64,000 bases of DNA from JAHDDY01 sp964549375. Lineage in GTDB: Bacteria; Pseudomonadota; Alphaproteobacteria; Rhodobacterales; Rhodobacteraceae. The DNA is taken from contig CAZJWF010000002.1 of NCBI GenBank assembly GCA_964549375.1, positions 26,616 through 90,615 of the forward strand. Reading direction: 5' to 3'. Below the pieces are notes generated by a model. That model had not been told where the DNA came from. It saw only the letters and a program-made list of their open reading frames with translations, and did not search any database. The translations under genes and the position numbers were made by a program. Below are positions 9,068 to 18,015 of the stretch, piece by piece (position 1 is the first letter of the stretch; the number at the start of each line of letters is the position of its first letter).

Positions 9068-9984
9068 TCCGAAGAACCTTCTTCGCGGGTCTGTTTATCC
9101 TGTTCGGAGCGACTGCCTGCGCGTGGACACCAGATATTCCGCGCGCAGAGCTTGCGGAGAAATACCTCGCCGCCCCCTCTGATTTAAAAGAGGTTGATGG
9201 CACGGTTCTTCATGTCCGTGATACTGGTCCACGTAATGCGCGGGTATTGGTGCTAATCCACGGGTTTGGGTCAAGTTTACACACATGGGATGCGTGGGCG
9301 AAAGAACTTGAACGGTCTTACCGTGTCATCCGTTTCGATATGCCCGGTGCTGGCTTATCGCCACCAGACCCGAAACGAGATTACACAGACCCGCGTGTGA
9401 CCGGATTGATTGCCTCCCTCATGGATCAGGTAAACATCCCCCATGCAACGTTGATCGGAAACTCCATCGGTGGACGGATTGCGTGGACAATGGCGGCATC
9501 TCACCCCGAACGGGTTGACGCTCTGGTACTGATCGCCCCGGATGGATTTGCTAGCCCATTCCTGCAGTACGGCGAGACAATCAAAGCTCCGGTTATTCTC
9601 AAAGCGTCAAAATATTTCCTGCCGCAATGGGCGTTAAAACCAAACCTCGCAGCCGCCTATGCGGACAAGGAAAAACTGAGCGATGAAACGCTTAATCGGT
9701 ATCACGAACTGCTGCTGGCATCCGGCAATCGTGCGGCTTTGATTGATCGATTGGAGCAAACTGTCATTACTGATCCGATACCTCGGTTGAGAAGTATCAC
9801 GGCACCGGTGTTGCTATTATGGGGTGAAAAAGACGGCATTATTCCGATTTCAAACGCGCAAGATTATCTCGACGCCCTCCCCAACGCACGTCTCGCGACC
9901 TTGCCCGGACTGGGTCACGTTCCAATGGAGGAAAACCCTGAGCAATCGCTCGCGCCGGTTCAAGAATTTTTAAACAAGAAATAG
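9064..9984 (+). CDS. alpha/beta hydrolase, probable lipoprotein
   Basis: A 306-residue alpha/beta hydrolase. The N-terminus is a lipobox-like signal (FFAGLFILFGATAC, Cys near residue 19), so the protein may be lipid-anchored at the periplasmic face. Catalytic residues are visible: LIHGFGSS oxyanion segment, GNSIGGR nucleophile Ser near residue 135, GEKDGI Asp and GLGHVPM His. Substrate is unknown; family members are esterases, C-C hydrolases or haloperoxidase-like. The start overlaps the upstream stop as ATGA, so it is coupled to the FAD/GcvT oxidoreductase; the functional link is unexplained. Confidence 0.8.
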   Translation: MIRRTFFAGLFILFGATACAWTPDIPRAELAEKYLAAPSDLKEVDGTVLHVRDTGPRNARVLVLIHGFGSSLHTWDAWAKELERSYRVIRFDMPGAGLSPPDPKRDYTDPRVTGLIASLMDQVNIPHATLIGNSIGGRIAWTMAASHPERVDALVLIAPDGFASPFLQYGETIKAPVILKASKYFLPQWALKPNLAAAYADKEKLSDETLNRYHELLLASGNRAALIDRLEQTVITDPIPRLRSITAPVLLLWGEKDGIIPISNAQDYLDALPNARLATLPGLGHVPMEENPEQSLAPVQEFLNKK

Positions 9985-10031
9985 CCGCCGCAAATCTTGA
10001 CGCCGGATGCCAGTCATGGTGCATCACCCGA

Positions 10032-10943
10032 ATGTTAGCGATTGCCCTTCTCCTTGACGCAGTTTTCGGCGAGCCGGAATGGCTGTGGCGGCGTGTCCCC
10101 CATCCAGCCGTCCTTATGGGGCGCGCAGTGAACTGGCTTGAAACCAGAATGAACCACGGTGAGGGTCGCTATGTGAAAGGCATCGGCGCAACCTTGCTGT
10201 TGATCATTCTAGCGTTGCTCGTGTCTGTCCCGCTGTCATGGTCAGGGTTTTATGGCGTTTTCGAAGTCTTAGGTCCCGCAATCCTCTTGGCACAGCGTAG
10301 CCTGTCACAGCACGTCAACGCCGTCGCGTCTGGCCTGAACATCTCTCTGGAAGAAGCCCGGAAGCGGGTTGCCATGATCGTTGGCCGTGATCCAGAAACG
10401 CTCGACGAAAGCGGCGTCGCGAGAGCCGCAATTGAAAGTGCCGCCGAGAATTGGTCGGATGGCGTCATCGCCCCCGCGTTTTGGTTTCTAGTCGCCGGTC
10501 TGCCGGGTATCACCGTTTATAAGATGGTGAACACAGCGGATTCGATGATCGGCCACCGCTCTCCCCGGTATGCTCAATTCGGATGGGCGGCGGCGAGACT
10601 AGATGATGCCCTCAATTGGATACCTGCCCGACTGAGCGGCCTTATCATCTGCATGATCGGTGGGCGGCGTCCTGCGCTTAAGGTTGTGTGGCGCGACGCG
10701 CGAAAGCACAAATCACCCAATGCTGGTTGGCCTGAAAGCGCACTTGCCGCGACGCTACGTATCGCCGTCGCTGGTCCACGGACCTATGATGGGGTGACAA
10801 CGAACGATCCGTTTTTGAACGCTGAGGGGCGGAAGAAACTGGATGCCGTCGATGTCAGTGACGCAATGACGACGCTGTGGATGGCTTGGATCGTCGTCCT
10901 TGTACTGGCCAGCATTTACGGCGTGCTGAATTACGCCTTCTGA
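10032..10943 (+). CDS. cobD: adenosylcobinamide-phosphate synthase CobD/CbiB
   Basis: This integral membrane protein attaches the aminopropanol arm to adenosylcobyric acid in cobalamin synthesis. At 303 residues it is of normal length. Diagnostic segments are LLLDAVFGEPEWLWRRVPHPAVLMG near the start, LSQHVNAVASGL, the conserved IVGRDPETLDESGVARAAIES and AENWSDGVIAPAFWF, then NTADSMIGHRSPRY and the C-terminal N-A-G-W-P-E-S. Several hydrophobic helices alternate with these loops. No other cobalamin gene is nearby, so it is a lone pathway gene here. Its end overlaps the convergent trhO end by 13 nt. Confidence 0.93.
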   Translation: MLAIALLLDAVFGEPEWLWRRVPHPAVLMGRAVNWLETRMNHGEGRYVKGIGATLLLIILALLVSVPLSWSGFYGVFEVLGPAILLAQRSLSQHVNAVASGLNISLEEARKRVAMIVGRDPETLDESGVARAAIESAAENWSDGVIAPAFWFLVAGLPGITVYKMVNTADSMIGHRSPRYAQFGWAAARLDDALNWIPARLSGLIICMIGGRRPALKVVWRDARKHKSPNAGWPESALAATLRIAVAGPRTYDGVTTNDPFLNAEGRKKLDAVDVSDAMTTLWMAWIVVLVLASIYGVLNYAF

Positions 10944-11815
10944 GCCTTTTCAAACTGCTGTTGTCGCTGTGCAAATCGTTCACGATCACTTTCTGAATAT
11001 TCATCAACGCACAATGGGCAGCTAACCCCCTCGCGATAGTCTGGAGACATCTGCGCCTCTCGCGAAACGGGACGGCCACAGGCGCCGCAGGCGGAATGGT
11101 CGCCCTGCTCCAACCCATGTTTAACGGAAACCCGTTTGTCGAAGACATAGCATTCGCCATTCCAACGGCTTTCCGGCTCAGAAACCGTTTCAAGGTATTT
11201 TAGAATTCCACCCTTCAAATGATGAACATCAGTGACGCCCTGATCGATCAACCAGCTCGTCGCTTTTTCGCAACGAATTCCGCCTGTGCAGAACATCGCA
11301 ATTTTTTTACCCTCAAATTTTGAAGCATTGTCGCGCCACCAATCGGGAAATTCACGGAAGGTCTCAGTCTGCGGGTCGAGTGCTCCCTCAAAACTACCAA
11401 TCATCGTTTCGTAGGTGTTGCGCGTGTCGATGACCGCCACGTCATCGCGACCAATCAAATCGTTCCAGTCCTGAGGCTCGACATACGTCCCTATGCGGGC
11501 GCGGGGGTTGGTGTTCGGTTCGCCCATCGTAACGATCTCGGCTTTCAAGCGAACCTTCATCCGGCGAAACGGCATTTCCGTCGCTTCTGAACGCTTCCAT
11601 TCGAGGTCCGCGCAGCCGGGTAGAGACCGCAAGTGCCGCAGGACAGTCTGAATTGATGCCTCGTCGCCAGCAATCGTGCCGTTCACCCCTTCGTTTGCCA
11701 GTAACAACGTGCCCCGAATTCCGCCGTCTTCGCATAATTCAAGCAAAGGCGGACGTAACGATGCGGGATCGTCGAATTGCGTAAAATGATAAAGGGCTGC
11801 AACAGTGATCGTCAT
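10931..11815 (-). CDS. trhO: tRNA uridine(34) hydroxylase, TrhO/YceA rhodanese family
   Basis: A 294-residue cytoplasmic protein of the TrhO (YceA) family, which hydroxylates uridine 34 in certain tRNAs on the way to 5-carboxymethoxy or methoxy-uridine. Features in order are an N-terminal acylphosphatase-like domain (LLANEGVNGTIAG near residue 40, KVRLKAEIVTMG), a rhodanese domain with DTRNTYETMIGSFEGA, and the active-site loop CTGGIRCEKA with its Cys near residue 177. A C-terminal segment with paired Cys (ACGACGRP, CPLC) may bind metal. Upstream in the same direction is a LysR gene, with about 30 nt between them. Confidence 0.92.
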   Translation of the reverse strand: MTITVAALYHFTQFDDPASLRPPLLELCEDGGIRGTLLLANEGVNGTIAGDEASIQTVLRHLRSLPGCADLEWKRSEATEMPFRRMKVRLKAEIVTMGEPNTNPRARIGTYVEPQDWNDLIGRDDVAVIDTRNTYETMIGSFEGALDPQTETFREFPDWWRDNASKFEGKKIAMFCTGGIRCEKATSWLIDQGVTDVHHLKGGILKYLETVSEPESRWNGECYVFDKRVSVKHGLEQGDHSACGACGRPVSREAQMSPDYREGVSCPLCVDEYSESDRERFAQRQQQFEKAQKA

Positions 11816-11846
11816 GCAGGTTCCTTACTCGCCCGAGCGGTCCGGC

Positions 11847-12701
11847 TCAAGCCGCATAGGCTTCGCGGACATAACGCCCGAATTCACGACCTAGATCTTC
11901 GTTGGCCGTATTGTCAGCGATATAGAGATTGATGAAAAATTTGGGAAGTTCAGGCAATTTCCCGTTGTGCGGGACCGCCTCTAGCCTGTCGTCATAAGAC
12001 CCCTCAAGAACCGCCATAATCGACAAATCCGCCGCCGTAGCCATCGTGGCCCCTAAATCGGTGTCAGTTTCAACACCCGAACACCACTGCATATCTGCGT
12101 TCTCCAACGCCCGTTGCGCGACGGGTTTGAATGCACAGTTCTTCGCGCTGGCAAGGCAAACGGGATCACGGGTCCACGCTTTGCCGCCCGGTGCGCCGAA
12201 CCACATCAAAGGTTGGACTGCGAGGCATTCCGCTGCCGGATTGGCTTTCGCCTCGGTCGTTAGGATCACATCCAGCTTTCCAGCTTGGAAATCTTCCAGC
12301 AGCTTCGCCGAGTAGGAACTGGCGAAATTCACCTGCACACGTGGAAAGTCGCGGTCGAAACGGCTGAGGATTTCAGGCCCATGTGGATAAATAATATCGC
12401 ACGGAATGCCGAACGAAACCGAGCCTTCGAAGCGCGGCGCGATCATACGATCTACGGCGTCGTCGTTCAGTGCGATCATTTTTCGGGCGTATTCAAGCAA
12501 TTGTTCGCCCTCGTTCGTCACAGTGACGCCCCGCCCCGTCCGGTCCAGCAAAGTCGTATCGAGGTTTTGCTCCAGCCTCTTGATCTGCATCGAAACCGCC
12601 GATTGGGTCAGGTTGAGCCGTGATGCAGCGCGCGTCACCCCTCCGGCATCAACCACGGCAGCAAAGCTGCGAAGCGTGCCGACATCCAGATTTCTCAACA
12701 T
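11847..12701 (-). CDS. LysR-family transcriptional regulator
   Basis: A 284-residue DNA-binding regulator. The winged helix-turn-helix is at residues 1-60 (LRSFAAVVDAGGVTRAASRLNLTQSAVSMQIKRLE, summarised), followed by the periplasmic-binding-like effector domain to the end. I start at the ATG at 12701, which has GGGGAGAG just upstream; the extended frame begins with a TTG eight codons earlier. The target is unknown; the divergent neighbour across a ~200 nt gap is a DUF1127 gene, so autoregulation or control of that gene is possible. The effector domain is somewhat unusual in lacking any recognised ligand signature I can name. Confidence 0.88.
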   Translation of the reverse strand: MLRNLDVGTLRSFAAVVDAGGVTRAASRLNLTQSAVSMQIKRLEQNLDTTLLDRTGRGVTVTNEGEQLLEYARKMIALNDDAVDRMIAPRFEGSVSFGIPCDIIYPHGPEILSRFDRDFPRVQVNFASSYSAKLLEDFQAGKLDVILTTEAKANPAAECLAVQPLMWFGAPGGKAWTRDPVCLASAKNCAFKPVAQRALENADMQWCSGVETDTDLGATMATAADLSIMAVLEGSYDDRLEAVPHNGKLPELPKFFINLYIADNTANEDLGREFGRYVREAYAA

Positions 12702-12776
12702 GTCTCTCCCCATCAATGAACGCAATGAATGGCATCACAAACATTCGATTTACTGATGGGATCATGTCTGCGAGTT

Positions 12777-12794
12777 ATCATTCCGTCAAGTGAT
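12777..12794. promoter_or_regulatory. possible LysR-type operator (imperfect inverted repeat)
   Basis: The sequence ATCATT-CCGTCA-AGTGAT has arms that match at five of six positions and lies in the divergent spacer between the LysR gene and the DUF1127 gene. LysR proteins often bind such dyads (T-N11-A type) near their own start. This is a weak pattern match only. Confidence 0.25.
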
Positions 12795-12906
12795 GGAGAA
12801 AGATCAATTCATCATCATTTGTGAATACCGCCATCAACGCGAGTGTTGATCCAGGGTTTGTCCCCATCACCGGCATTCAGATGCCCAGATGAAAGAGAGA
12901 ATGGTT

Positions 12907-13119
12907 ATGGCCAACGTCGTCACTTCCCAATCCCGTCACTGGTTCGCAGGCGCAATCGCGGCACCGTTGTACGCGATTGTAGATTGGTACAAAATTTCTC
13001 AGGAACGCGCTGAGTTGCAGAAATTACCGGCGGATCGCTTGTCCGACATGGGTTTGACGCAGCGTGAAGTTGAATACGAGTTAGCGCGTCCTTTCTGGCA
13101 GGTAAGCCGAAACGATTAA
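12907..13119 (+). CDS. DUF1127 domain small protein
   Basis: A 70-residue protein with an N-terminal hydrophobic/amphipathic segment (WFAGAIAAPLYAIVDWY) and the C-terminal DUF1127 signature (ERAELQKLPADRLSDMGLTQREVEYE, summarised), an arginine/leucine helical motif common in Rhodobacterales. DUF1127 small proteins are reported to be stress- or light-induced and to affect RNA turnover in Rhodobacter; a role here is inference. Three in-frame ATGs exist (12889, 12901, 12907); the third has GAGAGA at a proper distance and was chosen. The photolyase operon starts 57 nt downstream. Confidence 0.8.
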   Translation: MANVVTSQSRHWFAGAIAAPLYAIVDWYKISQERAELQKLPADRLSDMGLTQREVEYELARPFWQVSRND

Positions 13120-13176
13120 TGCTACCAATCATCCGCTTGCAATCTAGATAACCCTCAACAGCGTTGAGGATATCAA

Positions 13177-14583
13177 TTGACGGCGACATTGTATTGGGTA
13201 CGTAAAGATTTTCGTCTCGCCGACAATGCCGCGCTGTTGTCCGCGCTGGACCGCGGCGCGCTCGTCATTCCTGTCTGTATTCTGGATGAAGTCGTCGAAA
13301 CCTATGGGGCCGCGCCGAAATGGCGTTGGGGTGAAGGCGCTAAAAACTTTGCGGAAGCGCTAAAAGCCAAGGGATCTCGGTTGATCTTCCGCCGCGGACA
13401 CGCGCTTCATGCCCTGCGGCAGCTTATCTCAGAAACCGGTGCTACTCAGGTCGTGTGGGGCCGCCAATATGACAAGGCGGCCAAGGCGCGCGATACCGAG
13501 GTCAAAGCCGCGCTGAAAGCGGATGGTGTCGACGCGCGAAGCGTTCGAAATCACCTATTGGTCGAACCGTGGGAGATCGAGACCAAAACAGGCGGGCCAT
13601 ACCGCGTCTACACTCCCTTCAAAAATGCCTGCCTCAATAGAGATCAGTTCCCAACACCAAGCCCTGCACCGACCGTTCTCAACCCGCCAACAGACTGGCC
13701 TGAGTCCGAAGTGATTGATGATTGGCATCTCGGTCATTCCATGAATCGAGGCGCAAACGTCGTTTCTCACTATGCAGCGATTGGAGAAGATGCCGCGCGT
13801 GACAGGCTCGACATTTTTCTCGAAACGATCGCTGACTACGCCATCGCGCGCGATACGCCGTCTATCGTCGGCACGTCTCGACTGTCAGAAAATTTGGCAT
13901 GGGGAGAGATTTCTCCAGCGACGATTTGGGCTGCAATTCAAGGGGCTGCCGGAGCAAATACGGACGGCGCGAAGGTGTATCTTTCGGAGATCCTGTGGCG
14001 CGAGTTCGCGTATCATCTGACCCATCATTATCCAAACATTGGCGATGCGAATTGGCGAGATGAATGGGACAAGTTCCCGTGGCGCGATGACAATGCGGAT
14101 GCGGAAATCTGGCGGCGTGGCATGACGGGCTTGCCGTTTGTTGACGCCGCAATGCGCGAACTTTACACGACCGGTACCATGCACAATCGCCTCAGGATGC
14201 TGACCGCCAGCGCGCTGACCAAACATCTGATGACCGATTGGCGCGTTGGCGAAAAGTGGTTTGCGGATTGCTTGCTAGACTGGGATCCGGCCTCGAACGC
14301 GATGGGTTGGCAATGGGCTGCCGGTTCCGGCCCTGATGCGTCGCCTTTCTTCCGGATATTCAATCCAGAGACACAGCGACATAAGTTTGACCGCCAAGGC
14401 CGCTATGTCGAAAACTGGCTCGCGGAAAAAGCCCTCAAGACGTCCGAAGACGCCGCGCGGTTTTTTGAGGCGATCCCGCGCAGTTGGGAGATGCGCTCGA
14501 ACCAATCCTATCCCGCCCCCATCGTTGATCTGAAAGCTGGCCGCGAACGCGCGCTTGCGGCCTATAAGGAACTACGCGCATGA
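13177..14583 (+). CDS. phrB: deoxyribodipyrimidine photolyase (CPD photolyase, cryptochrome family)
   Basis: This 468-residue flavoprotein uses blue light to split cyclobutane pyrimidine dimers in DNA. The N-terminal antenna domain begins LYWVRKDFRLADNAAL. The C-terminal FAD domain carries SRLSENLAWGEISP, the WREFAYH segment, TGTMHNRLRMLTASALTK, DWDPASNAMGWQWAAG and FFRIFNPETQ, all typical of class I photolyases. The start is TTG, with GAGGA 6 nt upstream; no in-frame ATG fits the fold. It overlaps the following flavin oxidoreductase gene by ATGA and heads a four-gene coupled set. In Rhodobacter sphaeroides phrA and a cfa-like gene belong to the singlet-oxygen RpoE-ChrR response. Confidence 0.94.
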   Translation: MTATLYWVRKDFRLADNAALLSALDRGALVIPVCILDEVVETYGAAPKWRWGEGAKNFAEALKAKGSRLIFRRGHALHALRQLISETGATQVVWGRQYDKAAKARDTEVKAALKADGVDARSVRNHLLVEPWEIETKTGGPYRVYTPFKNACLNRDQFPTPSPAPTVLNPPTDWPESEVIDDWHLGHSMNRGANVVSHYAAIGEDAARDRLDIFLETIADYAIARDTPSIVGTSRLSENLAWGEISPATIWAAIQGAAGANTDGAKVYLSEILWREFAYHLTHHYPNIGDANWRDEWDKFPWRDDNADAEIWRRGMTGLPFVDAAMRELYTTGTMHNRLRMLTASALTKHLMTDWRVGEKWFADCLLDWDPASNAMGWQWAAGSGPDASPFFRIFNPETQRHKFDRQGRYVENWLAEKALKTSEDAARFFEAIPRSWEMRSNQSYPAPIVDLKAGRERALAAYKELRA

Positions 14584-15896
14584 AGATTGCTGTCATTGGT
14601 GCTGGGATTTCTGGCCTTGGGGCCGCGATGGCGTTGAAGGGCGATCACGACGTCACCGTTTTTGAGAAACAATCCCGGTTGGGGGGGCACGCCAACACAG
14701 CCCTGGTTGACTATCCGCTCGGCGACGGGCGCACCAAAGAGATCGCCGTCGATACGGGCTTTATCGTTTATAACCGAAAGACCTATCCGAACCTGTGTGG
14801 GTTTTTTGACCATCTTGGCGTCGAAACAGAATGGTCGGATATGTCGCTTGGCTTTTCCATCGATGGTGGACGCATTGAATGGGCGGGAGACAATCTCAAC
14901 AAAATTTTCGCGCAGCGCCGAAATCTGATCCGGCCTAGTTTCATCAAAATGGCGCGTGAAGTTCTCAAGTTCAACGACGAGGCATTGGGCGATTTTCACA
15001 CCGGGATGAACGGGGATTTGTCGATCGGTGATTGGCTCGATACGCGGGGATATTCTGACGAATTCAAGCGCTGGTATCTTTACCCAATGGCCGGTGCGAT
15101 TTGGTCAACGCGCAGTACGGCTATCGCTGATTTTTCAGCGCGAGCACTGTTCGGATTTTATGAGAACCACGAGCTGTTCGCGGGACTTGGCGGCGCGGTG
15201 CAATGGCGGACGGTCACGAATGGATCGCGACAATATGTCGAAAAAGTCGCCAACGAGTTGGGCGAGCGTATCAAGTTGAATGCCGAAACGGTCAGCGTTG
15301 AGGGGACGGGCGTTGTCCATTTTTCAGATGGATCGTCCGAGAAGTTTGATGAGGTCATTCTAGCGATACATTCGAACGAAGCTCTCGCGCTTCGGAGTGA
15401 TGCCGATGGCGAGACGAAAGATCTACTCTCGGCGATCCGGTACGCGCCCAACAAAGCCTACCTGCACCGCGACGAAAATCTGATGCCACGCAATAAACGT
15501 GCTTGGTCAAGCTGGAATGCCCTGACCGGCGGTACGGCTGAGAGCAAAGGGGCCAGCCTGAGCTACTGGATGAACCGCCTCCAAAATATCGACATGGCAA
15601 CACCGCTGTTCGTGACTCTGAATCCCGAACAAGCCCCTGACCCTGACTTGACGTTCCTGTCCGTTGAGTACGCGCACCCACAATACGACGCCGCCGCTTT
15701 TGCAGCGCAAGACCGCTTTGACGCGATTCAAGGACGAAATGGAATCTGGTATGCTGGCGCATGGCTTGGATATGGATTCCATGAAGACGGCTTGCGCGCA
15801 GGTGTTCGGGTGACGGAAGCGCTTGGCTCTCGTCCCGCTTGGGTCGCAGATACTGGGATTCCCATTCGCTCCGAAACACTACGAGCCGCTGAGTGA
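14580..15896 (+). CDS. flavin amine-oxidase-like oxidoreductase (UfaD-like candidate)
   Basis: A 438-residue NAD(P)/FAD protein. It starts with the dinucleotide-binding motif IAVIGAGISGLGAAMAL and the FEKQSRLGGHANT loop typical of the amine-oxidase/desaturase superfamily, and ends with a second FAD contact (GIWYAGAWLGYGFHEDGL). Proteins of this type sit beside DUF1365 and cyclopropane-synthase genes in many bacteria. In Rhodobacter sphaeroides a homologous flavoprotein acts as a desaturase of methylated fatty acids in furan fatty acid synthesis, from memory of that pathway. Assignment as UfaD is inferred from family and context. Overlaps both neighbours by about 4 nt. Confidence 0.85.
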   Translation: MKIAVIGAGISGLGAAMALKGDHDVTVFEKQSRLGGHANTALVDYPLGDGRTKEIAVDTGFIVYNRKTYPNLCGFFDHLGVETEWSDMSLGFSIDGGRIEWAGDNLNKIFAQRRNLIRPSFIKMAREVLKFNDEALGDFHTGMNGDLSIGDWLDTRGYSDEFKRWYLYPMAGAIWSTRSTAIADFSARALFGFYENHELFAGLGGAVQWRTVTNGSRQYVEKVANELGERIKLNAETVSVEGTGVVHFSDGSSEKFDEVILAIHSNEALALRSDADGETKDLLSAIRYAPNKAYLHRDENLMPRNKRAWSSWNALTGGTAESKGASLSYWMNRLQNIDMATPLFVTLNPEQAPDPDLTFLSVEYAHPQYDAAAFAAQDRFDAIQGRNGIWYAGAWLGYGFHEDGLRAGVRVTEALGSRPAWVADTGIPIRSETLRAAE

Positions 15897-16726
15897 TGCT
15901 GCACACGCCATCGATATATGTGACGCGCGTCATGCATCTGCGGATGCTAACCGAACGCCAGCGGAAACATCAGTTTCGTTATTCGGTATTCCGGTTCTGG
16001 CTGAATGTTGATTGTATCGAGGAGACTCTCGGCAAGCTTCGCTCCGTGGGTCATAATCGGTTCAACCTGTTCGGTTTCTACGAACGCGATCACGGCCCAA
16101 GAGATGGGACGTCGCTGCGGCTCTGGGTAGAGCACTTGTTAGCACGCGGGGATGTCTCGCCGCCGTCGCGCATCATGCTGTATTGTTTTCCACGCGTCTT
16201 GGGATATGAGTTTAATCCGCTCGCGATGTATTGCGCCTATGACGCGGAAGGCACTTTGACAGCTGTCGTCTATCAGGTGCGAAACACGGATGGCGACTTG
16301 ACGCCATATGTCGCGAATATCGAACGAGACGGGTTGCGTCATGACACGGACAAAACGTTTTATGTCTCGCCCTTCATCGACGCCGAACAACGATATGGTT
16401 TTGCCCTGCGTCCACCGGAAGATACCCTCTCTTTGCGGATCAGGTTGGATGGCCCATCGGGCCTGACCATGATCGCAACAGAAGTCGGCGAGGTCAGACC
16501 TTTGACCGATCGCACTTTGTTGAAACTCTCGTTTCTCAGACCGTTGATGAGTTTCAAAATCACCGCTGGAATTTATTTCGAAGCCGTGAAGCTGAGGATA
16601 AAGGGCGCTCCCTTTTTCAAACATCCCGGAAACGGCGGGTTGTATGCTTCGCCCCCGCGGCGCGACGGCTCCGAAACTCAACGAACAATGGTCACTCATC
16701 CACAGGAAGTTCGAGAACAGCTATGA
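15893..16726 (+). CDS. DUF1365 family protein (UfaO-like candidate)
   Basis: A 277-residue protein of the DUF1365 family. Recognisable pieces are the N-terminal YVTRVMHLRM and H-Q-F-R-Y-S-V-F motif, RIMLYCFPRVLGYEFNPLAMYCAY, KTFYVSPFIDAEQRYGF and the C-terminal ITAGIYFEAVKLRIKGAPFF. The family co-occurs with amine-oxidase-like flavoproteins and CFA synthases. Its reaction is not biochemically settled to my knowledge; I infer a role in oxygen insertion or another fatty-acyl modification because of the operon. The start may be GTG 15893 or ATG 15896, both overlapping the upstream stop. It ends overlapping the CFA-like gene. Confidence 0.85.
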   Translation: MMLHTPSIYVTRVMHLRMLTERQRKHQFRYSVFRFWLNVDCIEETLGKLRSVGHNRFNLFGFYERDHGPRDGTSLRLWVEHLLARGDVSPPSRIMLYCFPRVLGYEFNPLAMYCAYDAEGTLTAVVYQVRNTDGDLTPYVANIERDGLRHDTDKTFYVSPFIDAEQRYGFALRPPEDTLSLRIRLDGPSGLTMIATEVGEVRPLTDRTLLKLSFLRPLMSFKITAGIYFEAVKLRIKGAPFFKHPGNGGLYASPPRRDGSETQRTMVTHPQEVREQL

Positions 16727-17946
16727 CCCCAACTAACGAACGCATCACTGATCTGAAATCGGCTGGCAAACTTCCCCGGTGGTTCCATACGGTCTTTAGC
16801 ACGGTTCAATGCCTGGAGCGCGGGCGTCTCGAAATCACGCTTCCTGATGGTCGGACATTTGTTGCGGAAGGCCAAGACGACGGGCCAGTCGGCATCGTGC
16901 ATTGCCACAACAACAAAACATGGGGCCGCACCATTCGAGACGGTGCCGATATTGGCTTTGCCGAAGCTTACGTCGATGGATGGTGGTCAACGCCAGACCT
17001 GCATGCCGTTCTGGACGTGTCGCTTCTGAACAACGAGGAGATGGCACGAAACCTGACGATGACGCCCGTCGCACGCTTCGTTGAAGGATTCCGCCATTTG
17101 ATGCGGCGAAACACACGCAAGGGATCGCGCAAGAACATCCATGCTCACTATGATCTCGGCAATGCGTTCTATGAGTTGTGGCTGGATCGCAGCATGACGT
17201 ATTCCTCCGCGCTCTATTCTTCGCCGGGCGACACGCTTGAGATGGCACAGCAAAATAAGTACGCGGCGCTCTGCGACAATTTACAGTTAGAGAGGGACCA
17301 ATCCGTTCTGGAAATCGGCTGTGGTTGGGGCGGTTTTGCCGAATACGCCGCGAAAGAACGCGGCGCAAAAGTGACTGGCGTGACCATTTCTCAGGAACAG
17401 CACGATTATGCGAAAAAGCGCATTTTCGACGCAGGACTGAATGAGCGCGTTGAGATCGTGATGCGCGACTATCGCGACGAAACTGGCCAGTATGATCGCG
17501 TTGCATCGATTGAAATGTTTGAAGCCGTCGGCGAAAAGTTTTGGCCGGTATTTTTCAACTCGCTTCGTGACCGCCTCGTTCCCGGTGGCCTTGCCTCGAT
17601 GCAAGTCATCACCATCGCTGATCACTTGTTTGAGGGGTATCGCGGTAAGGTGGATTTTGTGCAAAAGCACATTTTTCCAGGCGGGATGTTGCCATCGCCC
17701 AGCGCGTTGCGTGAGCAAACGAGCAAGGCCGGTTTAACTTGGCACGGATCGCAGGAATTCGGCCAAAGCTACTCGACCACCCTGCGGAAATGGTCCACCG
17801 AATTTAACGACAAATGGGACGAAATTGTCCCGCTCGGTTTTGATGAATCCTTCCGCCGTAAATGGAACTTTTACCTCGCGAGCTGTGCGGCTTGTTTCCT
17901 CGCCGAGACAACCGACGTCACGCAACTAACCCTACAAAAAGCGTAG
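16723..17946 (+). CDS. cyclopropane-fatty-acyl-phospholipid synthase family methyltransferase (UfaM-like candidate)
   Basis: A 407-residue SAM-dependent enzyme that acts on unsaturated acyl chains of membrane phospholipids. It contains the CFA-family N-terminal lipid-binding region, HYDLGNAFYELWLDRSMTYSSALY, the SAM motif LEIGCGWGGF near residue 197, the TISQEQHDYAKKR segment, SIEMFEAVGEKFW and the C-terminal FIFPGG-like HIFPGGMLPSPS. Either a true cyclopropane synthase or a UfaM-type methylase making a branched trans-unsaturated chain is possible; these cannot be separated by eye. It overlaps DUF1365 by ATGA, closing a coupled set after photolyase. Confidence 0.9.
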   Translation: MTPTNERITDLKSAGKLPRWFHTVFSTVQCLERGRLEITLPDGRTFVAEGQDDGPVGIVHCHNNKTWGRTIRDGADIGFAEAYVDGWWSTPDLHAVLDVSLLNNEEMARNLTMTPVARFVEGFRHLMRRNTRKGSRKNIHAHYDLGNAFYELWLDRSMTYSSALYSSPGDTLEMAQQNKYAALCDNLQLERDQSVLEIGCGWGGFAEYAAKERGAKVTGVTISQEQHDYAKKRIFDAGLNERVEIVMRDYRDETGQYDRVASIEMFEAVGEKFWPVFFNSLRDRLVPGGLASMQVITIADHLFEGYRGKVDFVQKHIFPGGMLPSPSALREQTSKAGLTWHGSQEFGQSYSTTLRKWSTEFNDKWDEIVPLGFDESFRRKWNFYLASCAACFLAETTDVTQLTLQKA

Positions 17947-18015
17947 CGCTCACAAAGATTGCGATTCGGATCGTTTCGTGGAATTTCTTGTTGTGATGAC
18001 AAAGGGATTCTTACA

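Noticed and set aside
16835..17506. 223-codon minus-strand frame inside the CFA-like gene
   Set aside because: No recognisable domain, and the plus-strand CFA-like protein has clear SAM motifs.
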